This document shows, in pieces, positions 5,740-13,959 of a DNA stretch of 14,387 nt. Location: contig JALOAI010000050.1 of assembly GCA_023228945.1 (NCBI GenBank), forward strand, positions 1 to 14,387, given 5' to 3'. The translations under genes were made by a program, and so were the position numbers. Below the pieces are notes generated by a model that saw only the letters and a list, made by a program, of their open reading frames with translations, did not search any database and was not told where the DNA came from. Numbering within the stretch: the stretch's first letter is position 1; the number at the start of each line of letters is the position of its first letter. Origin of the DNA: Pigmentiphaga sp. GTDB lineage: Bacteria > Pseudomonadota > Gammaproteobacteria > Burkholderiales > Burkholderiaceae_B.

Positions 5740-7305
5740 TCAATTCAACGCCCGGATTTTTTGCGTGCCGATCTCACGTTCAAATACCGCAAACTCATGG
5801 CTCAAGCGCTGCAGGAAATTCCGCTTCAGCGTGTCATCGACGAAGGCGGTGCGAATCGAATTGAACGCCATTTCGCGATATTCGTAGTAAGTGAGATCGG
5901 TTTTGCCCACGGCGAGCACGCATTCGCCGACGGCGTCGGTGTCGAACATGCCTTCGTCGTCGGTGGCCAGGCTTACCGGCAACCCCAGCCGCAGGTATTT
6001 CAAGTACGGGTGCTGGGCAATGTCGTCGACCGCGCCGAGCTTGAGGTTGCTGGTGAGGTTGATTTCGATGGGAGCCCGGCGTTGGGCGGCGTATTGGAGG
6101 ACGACGGGATCGTGCTCCAGGCGTACCCCATGGCCGAGCCGTTCGGCGCCCAGAAGGAGGGCGTCGCGTGGGTTGCGATCGTCGCCCAGCTCTCCCGCAT
6201 GCATGGTCCGGCGCCAGGTGCCGCCCTGCAGCTCCACGTTCGCCAAGACCGGCCCGTAGATGATCTGGCCGGTTTCCAAAGCTGGCGTGTGGCTTTCATT
6301 GGCCAGCAGATCGATGCCGACGAACCAGGGTGAGTGAATATCGCGCAGCAGCGTGAGCACGGCCTCCGCATTCGATTCCGCCGGACTCGTCCTAAAAAAC
6401 GAGTGATTGAAACGTACCGTCAGGCCATGGGTATCCAGCAGATGCTGGCCCAGGGCTTCGTAGGCGGGGAGTTCGGACGGATCGATGTTTTCGGTGAACT
6501 CGACGTAGAACACGCCCTGGTCAATGGCGCGACTGGCGAAGTCTTCGTACATCCTGACCGTGCTTTCCCACTGGCCATCCAAGACCAGGCCGACGAACGC
6601 AAACATGGCTTCGAAGCGCGGAAACTCATGCACGCCGGGCGGTAACACCAACAGCGACCGCAAGCGATCCTGATCGGCGGGCGCCAGCGCCGAGTAGCGC
6701 GACGCGGCCGGCAGGCTGCGCAGCCAGTCGAGCTCCTCGGGGTACAGCCAGGCCTCGCCGGCGGGGTCGGCCAGGTCGCGTGCAAACTGCGCGGCCGGAA
6801 CGATCGGGTCGTTCCGCTCCAGTAACGCCCGCACCGTAGTGGGGTCGAGCGTGCCCCAGGGGTGAATGTGCAGCATGGCGCCCTTGGGCACGGCGTCGCA
6901 GAAGTCGCGGATGCGTTGCTCCGATTGCGCCGCGGGCAGGGCGCGGAACTGGCTGAAATCGATGGCCGACATGGCGATGGCATGCTGCCGGCTGGCCTCG
7001 GCCTCGCGCGCCTGGCGCCGCTTCAGTTCGGCCAGATCGTTTTCGGTGAATTCGTCTTCGGCGCTGGGGGCCAGCAGGCTCTCCCAGCGCTCCCGGGTGA
7101 TCATGCGTTCGGTCAGGGGAGGCGAGAGATCGCGGTAGGTTTCGATCACCAGGGCCCGGGCTTGCTCGAACCGCTCGAACTGCCGCTCCAGCTTTTCGTC
7201 CAGGCTGACGGCGCCGTCGCCACCGCAGGCGGCCAACAGTACCGCAGCGGCCAGCGCCGCCGCCTGCCAGCGGGACGGGATCCCAGACCGCTTGTGATTC
7301 TGCAT
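5740..7305 (-). CDS. adenosine deaminase-like lipoprotein (ADGF/CECR1-type amidohydrolase)
   Basis: A 521-residue metal-dependent deaminase predicted to sit outside the cytoplasm. The signal peptide ends in lipobox LAAC (Cys27). A helical N-terminal extension of about 110 residues (EKLERQFERFEQARALV onward) resembles that of extracellular ADGF enzymes. Metal and catalytic motifs are in order: HIHPWGTL (His146, His148), HAGE (369-372), LGHG (His392), TSN (418-420) and TDD (449-450), then MAFNSIRTAF as in the ADGF C-terminus. The usual HLHLDGSL box is changed to HIHPWGTL, but both metal histidines remain. Adenosine is the likely but unproven substrate. The ATG at 7303-7305 has GGGGAG upstream; an alternative ATG at 7332 would add nine polar residues before the signal peptide. 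Confidence 0.85.
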   Translation of the reverse strand: MQNHKRSGIPSRWQAAALAAAVLLAACGGDGAVSLDEKLERQFERFEQARALVIETYRDLSPPLTERMITRERWESLLAPSAEDEFTENDLAELKRRQAREAEASRQHAIAMSAIDFSQFRALPAAQSEQRIRDFCDAVPKGAMLHIHPWGTLDPTTVRALLERNDPIVPAAQFARDLADPAGEAWLYPEELDWLRSLPAASRYSALAPADQDRLRSLLVLPPGVHEFPRFEAMFAFVGLVLDGQWESTVRMYEDFASRAIDQGVFYVEFTENIDPSELPAYEALGQHLLDTHGLTVRFNHSFFRTSPAESNAEAVLTLLRDIHSPWFVGIDLLANESHTPALETGQIIYGPVLANVELQGGTWRRTMHAGELGDDRNPRDALLLGAERLGHGVRLEHDPVVLQYAAQRRAPIEINLTSNLKLGAVDDIAQHPYLKYLRLGLPVSLATDDEGMFDTDAVGECVLAVGKTDLTYYEYREMAFNSIRTAFVDDTLKRNFLQRLSHEFAVFEREIGTQKIRALN

Positions 7306-7479
7306 CGTCGAGGCTCCCCGGATCCGGTTCATGTTTTTGGCGGCGGGCTCTAGTATCGCTTGAAACGGGCCGCGCTCCCAAGCCCTGCCGTTCCGAAACC
7401 ACACCGATGGCACCACGCGGCGGCCTTGCGCGGTGCGCCAGGCCTCGCGTCTGGCGAGTTTGGCGACACCTCGCCATGC

Positions 7480-7508
7480 TACGATTTGCGCCACTTCATC
7501 AGTGGCGC
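7480..7508 (+). promoter_or_regulatory. possible -10 and operator-like palindrome in the nagB leader
   Basis: A -10 like TACGAT (7480-7485) is followed two bases later by the perfect dyad gcgccac-ttcatca-gtggcgc (7488-7508, 7-7-7). This is where a repressor operator or a leader hairpin would sit, about 30 bp before the nagB ATG. GntR-family NagR/DasR repressors often control nag genes, but this sequence is not a known site I can match. No good -35 is visible. Confidence 0.4.
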
Positions 7509-7538
7509 TTTGTCCTGGAGCGCCAGACGGTTACGCCT

Positions 7539-8300
7539 ATGTTTTCCATTTTTCCCGACGCCGCGTCCATCGCCGAGTGCGTGAGCGCCACCCTCATCGA
7601 GAAGATCGAACGCAAACCCGAGGCGGTGCTGGGCCTGGCTACGGGAGGCACCATGGAACCGGTCTACGCAAGCTTCGTGGCGCGGGCGCGCGAGCGCCGG
7701 CTGGATGTCTCCCGCCTCACGTCGTTCAACCTGGACGAGTACGTTGGGTTGGATGGAGAGCACCCCAAAAGCTATTCCGCCTATATGCGGCATCATTTGT
7801 TCCGGCACTTGCGGTTCGATCGTTCGCGCCTGCACTTGCCGGACGGCCTGGCGCCCGACCTGGAGGCGCATAGCCGGGAGTATTCCGACAGGCTGCGGCA
7901 GTGCGGCGACGCCGATCTGCAATTGCTGGGCGTGGGCGGTAACGGCCATATCGGTTTTAACGAGCCGGGCACGCCTTTCGATAGCCGTTGCCGCGTCGTG
8001 GAGTTGTCCGAGCGCACGCGCCTGGACAACAGCCGCTTTTTTGAAGGCAATGCCATGGTGCCCACGCTTGCCATTACCATGGGAATGGTCGAAATCATGC
8101 AGGCCCGCGAGATCCTGCTGATCGCCACCGGCGAGGCCAAGGCGCCGATCGTGGCCGAGTGGTATCGGAATGAGGTCACCCAGGCCATTCCCTTCACCAT
8201 TCTCAAACGGCATCCGCGGGCCAGGGTCTTGGTCGATGAAGCCGCGGCGAGTCTATTACCCGATAGCGTTCGCTACTCGCCGACGGCGTTGTCGGCATAG
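7539..8300 (+). CDS. nagB: glucosamine-6-phosphate deaminase
   Basis: Cytoplasmic enzyme that converts glucosamine-6-phosphate to fructose-6-phosphate and ammonia, the last step of amino-sugar catabolism. It has 253 residues, near the length of the shorter Bacillus-type NagB. Motifs: phosphate-binding LGLATGGTMEPVY (31-43), NLDEYVGL with catalytic Asp66, EHPKSYSAYM, and GVGGNGHIGFNEPGTPFDSR with His137 and Glu142; Asn135 stands where E. coli has Asp141, as in Bacillus enzymes. The C-terminus ITMGMVEIMQAREILLIATG fits. The ATG at 7539 begins at the conserved FPDAAS; its ribosome site is weak, and the frame is open upstream to 7407 without homology. No nagA, transporter or regulator lies next to it, so the gene appears isolated here. 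Confidence 0.93.
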   Translation: MFSIFPDAASIAECVSATLIEKIERKPEAVLGLATGGTMEPVYASFVARARERRLDVSRLTSFNLDEYVGLDGEHPKSYSAYMRHHLFRHLRFDRSRLHLPDGLAPDLEAHSREYSDRLRQCGDADLQLLGVGGNGHIGFNEPGTPFDSRCRVVELSERTRLDNSRFFEGNAMVPTLAITMGMVEIMQAREILLIATGEAKAPIVAEWYRNEVTQAIPFTILKRHPRARVLVDEAAASLLPDSVRYSPTALSA

Positions 8301-8478
8301 TGCGGAGTGGGGCAAGCATGGCCTCGGCTGCCGCGCTATGCCGGGCCATAACCAAACCAATCCTCATAAATCCGCGCCAGCCTTATGGGAGTCGCCCAAA
8401 GCGTAGGCGATGTTTCCGCTATAAGTCGTGCGAAGCCCTTGCGGCCAACCAAGGCGCGATATCCCCAGGTTCATCGTG

Positions 8479-10086
8479 ATGGCATTCCGGAATTTTGCTT
8501 TTTTTTGCCGATGGCTCGCAATCGGGGCGCTTTGTACACCAATCCCGGTGTTGGCTACCCATCCCACGGCAACATTCTCGGTGGAATCCACCTGGCAGCC
8601 GCTGGTGTCTCCGCCGCTCATGCCGTCGTGGTTTCTTGCCAACGGGTTGCCGCATGCGGACGCCGGAGCGGCACTGCAGGTATTGGCCGACGCGGCCTCG
8701 CACGGTCTGGTGCCGGCCGACTATCGGGCCGGCGAACTGGCGCAAGCGTTCGGCCAGGCTGCCCGCGCGGGCGCATCGTTCGCGCGAATGTCGCAACTGG
8801 ATGCCGAACTCACCGCCGCGCTCGAGCGCTATCTCCTGAACCTCAACCAGGGGCGGCTTGGCCCGGAAGTGCTCAAGTATCGTTTCAAGGCGCCGGCGGC
8901 CGAGCCCTTCGATGCGCGCAGCTACCTGATCACGGCGCGCGAGGAGGGACGCCTGGCCCAAGCGCTGACCGACGCCCGGCCGCAAGCGCCCATGTACGAA
9001 GCCTTGCGGGAGGCCCTGAGTGCCTATCGCGCCATGGGTGATCACCCCGCCTGGCGAACGTCGCTGCCGCCCTTGCCGGCGCGTTCGCTCAAGCCCGGCC
9101 ACGAGTACACGGGCTTGCCCCAGGTCGTTGCCCGCCTCGAGGCCTTGGGCGATCTGCCCGCGTACACGCTGGCCGGCACTCATTACGCGGACAGCGTTGT
9201 GGAGAGTGTGAGGCGCTTCCAGGAGCGGCATGGCCTGGAGCCCGATGGCGTGATCGGCCCGGCAACCCTCGCCGCACTCGAGGTGTCGCCGGCGCAGCGC
9301 GTGAGGCAAATGGAGCTTACCCTCGAGCGCTTGCGCTGGACTCCCTTGCGGTACGGGCCGCGCATGATCGTGGTCAACGTGCCCGAGTTCATCCTGCGGG
9401 CCTACGAGTTCCGGGGCGAAGAGGTGGACTTGCAACTGGAGATGCGCGTGGTGGTGGGGCGTGCTCTCGACACGCGCACGCCGATCTTCCTGGAAGATAT
9501 GCGCTTCATCGAGTTCAGCCCCTACTGGAACGTGCCGATCTCGATTGCCCGGCGCGAAACGCTCCCCCGGCTGCGGCGCGATCCGGCGTACTTCACCCAG
9601 CAGGGATTCGAATTCGTCAGCCGCGATGGCGCTGTGATCGGCACCTTGACGGACGAGGGCATCGACGCGGTGCAACGAGGCGAGTGGCGCATCCGCCAGC
9701 GTCCGGGGCCGCGCAACGCGCTGGGCGACATTAAATTCATCCTGCCCAACGACCAGAATATCTACCTGCATCACACGCCGGCGCCGCAGCTGTTTTCGCG
9801 GGCGCGGCGTGATTTCAGCCATGGCTGCATCCGCGTCGAGGCGCCGGTGGCGCTTGCCGAATTCGTCTTGAAGAACCGGCCCGACTGGACGGCGGAGCGC
9901 ATCACCGCCGCCATGGAGGGCGGCAGATCCCGCACGCTGCGGCTGGATGAGCCGGTGCCCGTTCTCATCGCCTATAGCACCGCGGTGGTGAAAGACGATG
10001 GTAAAGTTTATTTTTTCCCCGATATCTACCAGCAGGACGCCAGGCTCGAGCAAGCCTTGCGCAGCGTGCGTCCGCTTTCATCATGA
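8479..10086 (+). CDS. L,D-transpeptidase, YcbB (LdtD) type
   Basis: Periplasmic enzyme of 535 residues that forms 3-3 crosslinks between diaminopimelate residues of peptidoglycan. A Sec signal peptide (about residues 1-27, ending VLA) follows ATG 8479; GTG 8476 is a possible alternative and the ribosome site is weak. The order of parts matches YcbB: a helical scaffold domain to about 200, a peptidoglycan-binding domain (about 233-267, VVESVRRFQERHGLEPDGVIG), then the YkuD catalytic domain with IEFSPYWNVPISIARRE, LHHTPAPQLFSR (His432) and SHGCIRVEAP with nucleophile Cys450. All expected catalytic residues are present. The stop overlaps the next start (ATGA), so the two genes are co-translated. 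A TATAAG at 8420-8425 could be a -10. Confidence 0.92.
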   Translation: MAFRNFAFFCRWLAIGALCTPIPVLATHPTATFSVESTWQPLVSPPLMPSWFLANGLPHADAGAALQVLADAASHGLVPADYRAGELAQAFGQAARAGASFARMSQLDAELTAALERYLLNLNQGRLGPEVLKYRFKAPAAEPFDARSYLITAREEGRLAQALTDARPQAPMYEALREALSAYRAMGDHPAWRTSLPPLPARSLKPGHEYTGLPQVVARLEALGDLPAYTLAGTHYADSVVESVRRFQERHGLEPDGVIGPATLAALEVSPAQRVRQMELTLERLRWTPLRYGPRMIVVNVPEFILRAYEFRGEEVDLQLEMRVVVGRALDTRTPIFLEDMRFIEFSPYWNVPISIARRETLPRLRRDPAYFTQQGFEFVSRDGAVIGTLTDEGIDAVQRGEWRIRQRPGPRNALGDIKFILPNDQNIYLHHTPAPQLFSRARRDFSHGCIRVEAPVALAEFVLKNRPDWTAERITAAMEGGRSRTLRLDEPVPVLIAYSTAVVKDDGKVYFFPDIYQQDARLEQALRSVRPLSS

Positions 10087-10727
10087 CCCAGACCGATCAT
10101 CCGCTTAGCGCCCAAAATCCCTTTTCAACACCAACGGGCCGGGCGGGGCGAAACCTGCGCGAGCCTGCTGGGGCCGCCGCAGCGGGGCGCCGGGGCTTCC
10201 TGGCCGCGGCCGTGGGCGCCACCACGCTCTGCGCGTTTCCCACGGTGGCCAGGGCCATCACCCACGGCGCTCCCAGCGCCCGCGACCTGGCCATGGATCA
10301 CACACATACCCGCGAAAAGATCGAACTCACCTACGCGATCGGCAAGCGGTACGTCCCCAAGGCGCTGGCGGATCTCGGTCACTTCCTGCGCGATCATTAC
10401 TCGGGCCTGGTCGGCCACATGGATCCCGGTCTGTACGACATCATGCATGCCCTGGTCGTGTCGTTGAGAGCCCGCTCGCCCTACCAGATTATTTCCGGCT
10501 ACCGTGCGCCGCAAACCAATGAGCGCCTGCGTACCACCCGAGGCGGTGGCGTGGCCAAGCGCAGCTTGCACATGGACGGCAAGGCGGTAGACCTGCGCAT
10601 CCCCGGCGTGCCTCTCAAAGAGCTGCGCGACGCCGCTCTCGACCTCAAGATGGGCGGGGTGGGCTACTACCCCGGCAGCAATTTTGTCCATGTGGATACC
10701 GGCCGGGTGAGATTCTGGCGCGGTTGA
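10083..10727 (+). CDS. Tat-exported YcbK/MepK-type murein DD/LD-endopeptidase (DUF882)
   Basis: A 214-residue periplasmic metallopeptidase of the M15 group. The signal is of Tat type: GRRGFLAAAVG (twin Arg36-Arg37) and a weakly hydrophobic stretch ending VARA. Catalytic features are SGYRAP, the zinc motif SLHMDGKAVD (His163, Asp170) and HVDTG (His203, Asp205). E. coli MepK cleaves 3-3 crosslinks, the bonds made by the enzyme encoded just upstream, and ycbB-ycbK are also neighbours in E. coli. The start overlaps the transpeptidase stop by 4 bases. The N-terminus before the twin arginines is long (35 residues), so a downstream start is possible, but no better ATG exists before the motif. Confidence 0.9.
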   Translation: MTQTDHPLSAQNPFSTPTGRAGRNLREPAGAAAAGRRGFLAAAVGATTLCAFPTVARAITHGAPSARDLAMDHTHTREKIELTYAIGKRYVPKALADLGHFLRDHYSGLVGHMDPGLYDIMHALVVSLRARSPYQIISGYRAPQTNERLRTTRGGGVAKRSLHMDGKAVDLRIPGVPLKELRDAALDLKMGGVGYYPGSNFVHVDTGRVRFWRG

Positions 10728-10793
10728 GGCGGCCAGCTACCGCACGTCATTCAGGTTGCGAGGAGAGGCCCACCGGCCCGATCGGATCCAAAT

Positions 10794-11483
10794 CTACTTT
10801 CCCGTGACCGGATTCTTATAATGGAAGGGCGGCACAAAGGCGCCGGGGTAGGGTTCGTAGTCCACCGTGGGGGGGTGGTCTGGCGGATAGTTCTCGCGCA
10901 TACCGCCCTTGGGCGAGCGTGCCGTCACCCAGCTTTCGTCGTAGGGCGTGTGGAAGGTACGGTAGAAGTGCAAACTGTGGATACGCCAGAGGCCATCCAT
11001 CTTGCGGTAGGTCATTTCGTACGGCCCTTCGCCCCACTGCGCGCGCTGGCCGAACTCGGCCATTTGCATGAAGGTACGCCAGCGGCCCTGGGCCTGTTGG
11101 CCATCGTCGCTCACGTGTACCACGCCCTGCAGGATCAGATGGTTGTACAGTTGGCCTGGCAGCAGGCCGTTTTCGTCGCTCTTGGCGGGCCCGGTGCCCA
11201 GGATTTTCTTGAACAGCACTTCGGCTTGCGCGGTGCCCACGTACACGCCCAGGTGCGAGACCTCGATGGCGCAGTCCGGTGTAAAAAGAGGCAGCATCTC
11301 GTCCCACAAGGCCTTGTCCAGGTAGTAGCCATAGATGCGGGTGAGTTTTTTGATGGCCTCGATGTCTTCGGCGCGCTCGATGCGCGTCTCCAGCCTGGCG
11401 ATTTTTTCCTCCAGTTGCGTCAGCCATTGGCGACTGACGAGTACCTGATCTTCCGGATGGGATTCGTTGCGTTCGGGATTCAT
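10794..11483 (-). CDS. NTF2/SnoaL-like fold protein
   Basis: A 229-residue cytoplasmic protein without a signal peptide. A predicted coiled coil (about residues 20-45, QLEEKIARLETRIERAEDIE) leads into a cone-shaped SnoaL/NTF2-like domain: AIKKLTRIYGYYLDKALWDE, LFTPDCAIEVSHLGVYVG, then GRWRTFMQMAEFG and YRKMDGLWRIHSLHFYRTF. The C-terminal tail is rich in Pro, Tyr and aromatic residues (PPDHPPTVDYEPYPGAFVPP). This layout occurs in small hydrolase/isomerase-like proteins of catabolic loci; no reaction can be assigned. It follows the Bug receptor gene on the same strand after 45 bp, so the two are probably co-transcribed. The ATG 11481-11483 lacks a clear ribosome site. Confidence 0.75.
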   Translation of the reverse strand: MNPERNESHPEDQVLVSRQWLTQLEEKIARLETRIERAEDIEAIKKLTRIYGYYLDKALWDEMLPLFTPDCAIEVSHLGVYVGTAQAEVLFKKILGTGPAKSDENGLLPGQLYNHLILQGVVHVSDDGQQAQGRWRTFMQMAEFGQRAQWGEGPYEMTYRKMDGLWRIHSLHFYRTFHTPYDESWVTARSPKGGMRENYPPDHPPTVDYEPYPGAFVPPFHYKNPVTGK

Positions 11484-11528
11484 GAATTGCAGCAGTATGG
11501 GGTTGATAAAGCGCCGGGTTGCCCGGTC

Positions 11529-12569
11529 TTACTCCAGGGTGAGGTTGAGCCTGCGGATCACGCCGCCCCACAGGGCGCCGTCGTCGCGTATGCGGCCGGC
11601 CAGGTCGTCCGAGTCTTCCAGCACCACGGTCATGCCCATGTTATTGAAGCGTTCCACCACTTCGGGGTCGCTCAACACCTGATGCATGGCGTCTTCCCAG
11701 GCGCTCAGGGTTTCGGGGGCCAGGCCGGCGGGGCCGAACATGCCCATCCACGATGCCGCCACTAATTCCGGAAAGCCTTGCTCCACGGCGGTGGGCACGT
11801 CGGGCAATTGCGGCATCCGCTCGCGGCCCGTCACGCCCAGGGCTTTCAGACGGCCATCCTGGATGTAGGGCACCGCCGAGCTGGGCGAGTCGAACTGCAT
11901 TTGCGTAAAGCCCGCCACCAGGTCGCGCACGGCGGGGGCGGCGCCCTTGTAGGGAATGTGGTTGAAGTTGGCGCCGTGGTTGGCGTTGAGGATCTCGAGG
12001 TACAAATGGCTATTGGTGCCCGGGCTGGCCGAACCGGCGGGAATGGAAGTCCCCCGGCGGCCCAGCTCCACGGCTTCGGCCAGAGTGTTGGCCGGCAGCG
12101 AGGGGTGGGCCGAGATGACCGATTGCGCCTCGTAGATGGTCACGATGGGGGTGAAGTCGGCCACCGGATCGAACGGCGGCTCGGAGAACATATACGGCAC
12201 CTGGGTATGGGTGGTGTTGAGGCTGATCAGCACCGTGTGGCCATCCGGCGTCGCACGGCGCACCTGGTTGGCCGCCGGGATACTGGCGCCGCCGCCGCGG
12301 TTTTCCACCACAATGGTGGTGCCGGGCCATTGGGTGCCGAGCTTGTCGCTCACGGTGCGCGCCACGAAGTCCGCCGGACCGCCCGGCGGCGCTGGCACCA
12401 CCACGGTAATGGGCTTACCCTTGATGGGAAATGGCGTTTGTGCCTGGGCCGAGACAGTTGCCACCGGCAGCAACACCGCGGCCAATAGGCCGGCCCAGCG
12501 CAGGCTCGGCATCTTGCGCGGCTGGCGAGGTGAATGAGTCGGTATAACGCCAGGGGTTTGCGTGCTCAC
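11529..12569 (-). CDS. Bug-type periplasmic receptor of a tripartite tricarboxylate transporter (TctC family)
   Basis: A 346-residue secreted solute-binding protein. The start is GTG (12567-12569), supported by AGGAGA six bases upstream. The signal peptide is long, with its hydrophobic core at residues 24-40 and probable cleavage after SAQA; the ATG at residue 20 is an alternative. Family marks: ITVVVPAPPGGPADFVART, VVENRGGGASIPAANQV, DGHTVLIS, HIPYKGAAPAVRDLVAG and RLKALGVTGRERMPQLPDVPT. Bug proteins bind carboxylates such as tricarboxylates, dicarboxylates or aromatic acids, but the ligand here is unknown. No TctA or TctB membrane gene lies in the window, so it is an orphan receptor. The LysR gene diverges upstream. 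Confidence 0.93.
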   Translation of the reverse strand: MSTQTPGVIPTHSPRQPRKMPSLRWAGLLAAVLLPVATVSAQAQTPFPIKGKPITVVVPAPPGGPADFVARTVSDKLGTQWPGTTIVVENRGGGASIPAANQVRRATPDGHTVLISLNTTHTQVPYMFSEPPFDPVADFTPIVTIYEAQSVISAHPSLPANTLAEAVELGRRGTSIPAGSASPGTNSHLYLEILNANHGANFNHIPYKGAAPAVRDLVAGFTQMQFDSPSSAVPYIQDGRLKALGVTGRERMPQLPDVPTAVEQGFPELVAASWMGMFGPAGLAPETLSAWEDAMHQVLSDPEVVERFNNMGMTVVLEDSDDLAGRIRDDGALWGGVIRRLNLTLE

Positions 12570-12685
12570 GAATGTTCTCCTTTTTGGTGCCTTTGGAATT
12601 CAGGCTCTTTTCAGCATAGGTGGCAGGCGAGCGCCTTGTACATCGCAATGATTTCAAAATGCTTTAACTTTTATTTAAGGATGTG
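12570..12685. promoter_or_regulatory. divergent control region between Bug receptor and LysR genes
   Basis: This 116-bp gap must hold both promoters and, by analogy with other LysR loci, the regulator's binding site. A T-N11-A stretch (12639-12651) is present, but its inner dyad ATC/GAT is off centre, so I do not claim a definite box. TATGCT on the minus strand (12613-12618) could be the -10 of the receptor gene. The LysR side is AT-rich. Confidence 0.35.
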
Positions 12686-13636
12686 ATGAGCCCATCTCTT
12701 GCCTCGGTGGTGCGGCGGCTGCGTTTTCATCAATTGGAATTGCTGAAAGTGGTCGCCGAGCGCGGCACCCTCACGGCTGCGGCCGACGATCTGCACATCA
12801 GCGTGGCCGCCGCCAGCAAATCGCTGGCCGAGGTGGAGTCGCTGTTCGGCCAAACCCTGTTTCATCGTTCGGTAAAAGGGCTGCGCCCCACCCTGGACGG
12901 CGCGCGCGTGCTCTTGCACGTGCGCCTCTTGCTCAATGAGTTGCAGCACATGCTCGATGGCCTGGGCGGCAACCGTCAGGCACCCGCCAGCCGCCTGAGG
13001 CTGGGCATGCCACCCTACATTATGGAGACGGTGGGCCCCGATCTGCTCAAAACCTTGCTCGACAGACTGGGGCCTGGCACCAGTTACGCCATTGCGCCGG
13101 GCAACTGGCTCAGGGGGTTGATAGAAGATCTGCTGGAAGGCGAGGTGGATGCGGTGATCACACTGTATTCGCAGCCTGCGGTAGAGGGGCTGGATTTGTC
13201 GCGCCTGGTGATCGATGATCTGCGGGACGAACCCATGGTGGTGGTGGCGCCCGCGGCCATGGCCCAGGGCTTGACCGAGTCGGCTTCATGGCGCGATGTG
13301 GCCGGCCTGCCTTGGATCATGCCGGCCGCGCAAACGCACACCCGGCGCACGATCGACGAGGCATTTTCGGTGGCGGGTTGCCCGTTGCCCCGGCCCGTGG
13401 TGGAATGCCCCGCGCTGTTGGCTAGCATGTATCTGGCCGTTGCCGGCGTCGGGCTGGCGGTGGCACCGCTGTCGGCGGCCCGCACCGAGATCGCGGCGGG
13501 GCGGCTGGCTGCGCTGCGTAGTTTGCAACTGCCCGACACCCGCCTGGTGCTGGTGCACCGGTCGGTGGCCCTGATGAGCTTGCCGGCGTTGATGGAGGCC
13601 CGAGAGGTATTGCTGGAGGTGTTCGGCAAGGCTTGA
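12686..13636 (+). CDS. LysR-family transcriptional regulator
   Basis: A 316-residue DNA-binding regulator. The winged helix-turn-helix covers about residues 13-70 (LRFHQLELLKVVAERGTLTA, then AADDLHISVAAASKSLAEVE and GQTLFHRSVKGLRPTLDGA), and the rest is the substrate-binding effector domain (RLRLGMPPYI, then VDAVITLYSQP and VVVAPAAMAQGL). I chose ATG 12686, which follows AAGGA with 4 bases between; GTG 12683, one codon earlier, is too close to that site. It is divergent from the Bug receptor gene, the normal arrangement for a LysR protein controlling its neighbour, so it probably controls the receptor and NTF2-like pair in response to their ligand. Confidence 0.93.
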   Translation: MSPSLASVVRRLRFHQLELLKVVAERGTLTAAADDLHISVAAASKSLAEVESLFGQTLFHRSVKGLRPTLDGARVLLHVRLLLNELQHMLDGLGGNRQAPASRLRLGMPPYIMETVGPDLLKTLLDRLGPGTSYAIAPGNWLRGLIEDLLEGEVDAVITLYSQPAVEGLDLSRLVIDDLRDEPMVVVAPAAMAQGLTESASWRDVAGLPWIMPAAQTHTRRTIDEAFSVAGCPLPRPVVECPALLASMYLAVAGVGLAVAPLSAARTEIAAGRLAALRSLQLPDTRLVLVHRSVALMSLPALMEAREVLLEVFGKA

Positions 13637-13959
13637 ATGTGGGGACGTGGCGCGGCGAGATCGCGACCGTGGCGTGCGGCAAGCCGGAGCCGGCCAGCAT
13701 CCAGAAAGCCCACTCGGCCCGCTACCCAGTCGTTTTTCACTCTCTTCATCTTGCGCTGTTTTATGGGCGTCTTGCTACCGGAGGTGGGCGAGGTCTACGC
13801 TGATCTACGAGCGCGCTGTGAGGCGGCGGGCAGAAGCCATGTTGGAAAAAGTAGGTGGTTACGCACACGGTCCGGTCTCCATTAGCCGGACAACACAAAG
13901 CAGAACGCCAGCCGTGGCAACATGGCTGGCATTCTGCCGTATGATGGTGCGCCGCAAGA
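13637..13959. other. intergenic region between LysR and HigA genes
   Basis: These 323 bp between convergent genes hold the higA-side hairpin (13900-13937) and a minor dyad gtccgg/ccggac (13870-13891). Short open frames run through it on the plus strand, but none resembles a known protein or has a convincing ribosome site. Nothing else is evident. Confidence 0.5.
13900..13937 (-). terminator. intrinsic terminator of the higA-like gene
   Basis: Two 17-base arms (13900-13916 and 13921-13937) pair around a 4-base loop, with one mismatch or wobble at 13906/13931 and a G-T at 13914/13923. The hairpin begins 22 bp after the higA-like stop. On the minus strand it is followed by a T-rich stretch (TTTGTGTTGTCC). 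It could also stop LysR transcripts coming from the other side. Confidence 0.75.

Noticed and set aside
8419..10053. 544-codon minus-strand frame opposite the L,D-transpeptidase
   Set aside because: It is a long shadow caused by high GC; the plus-strand frame carries all catalytic motifs.
10821..12488. long plus-strand frames opposite the NTF2-like and Bug genes
   Set aside because: They are antisense shadows of genes with clear family motifs.
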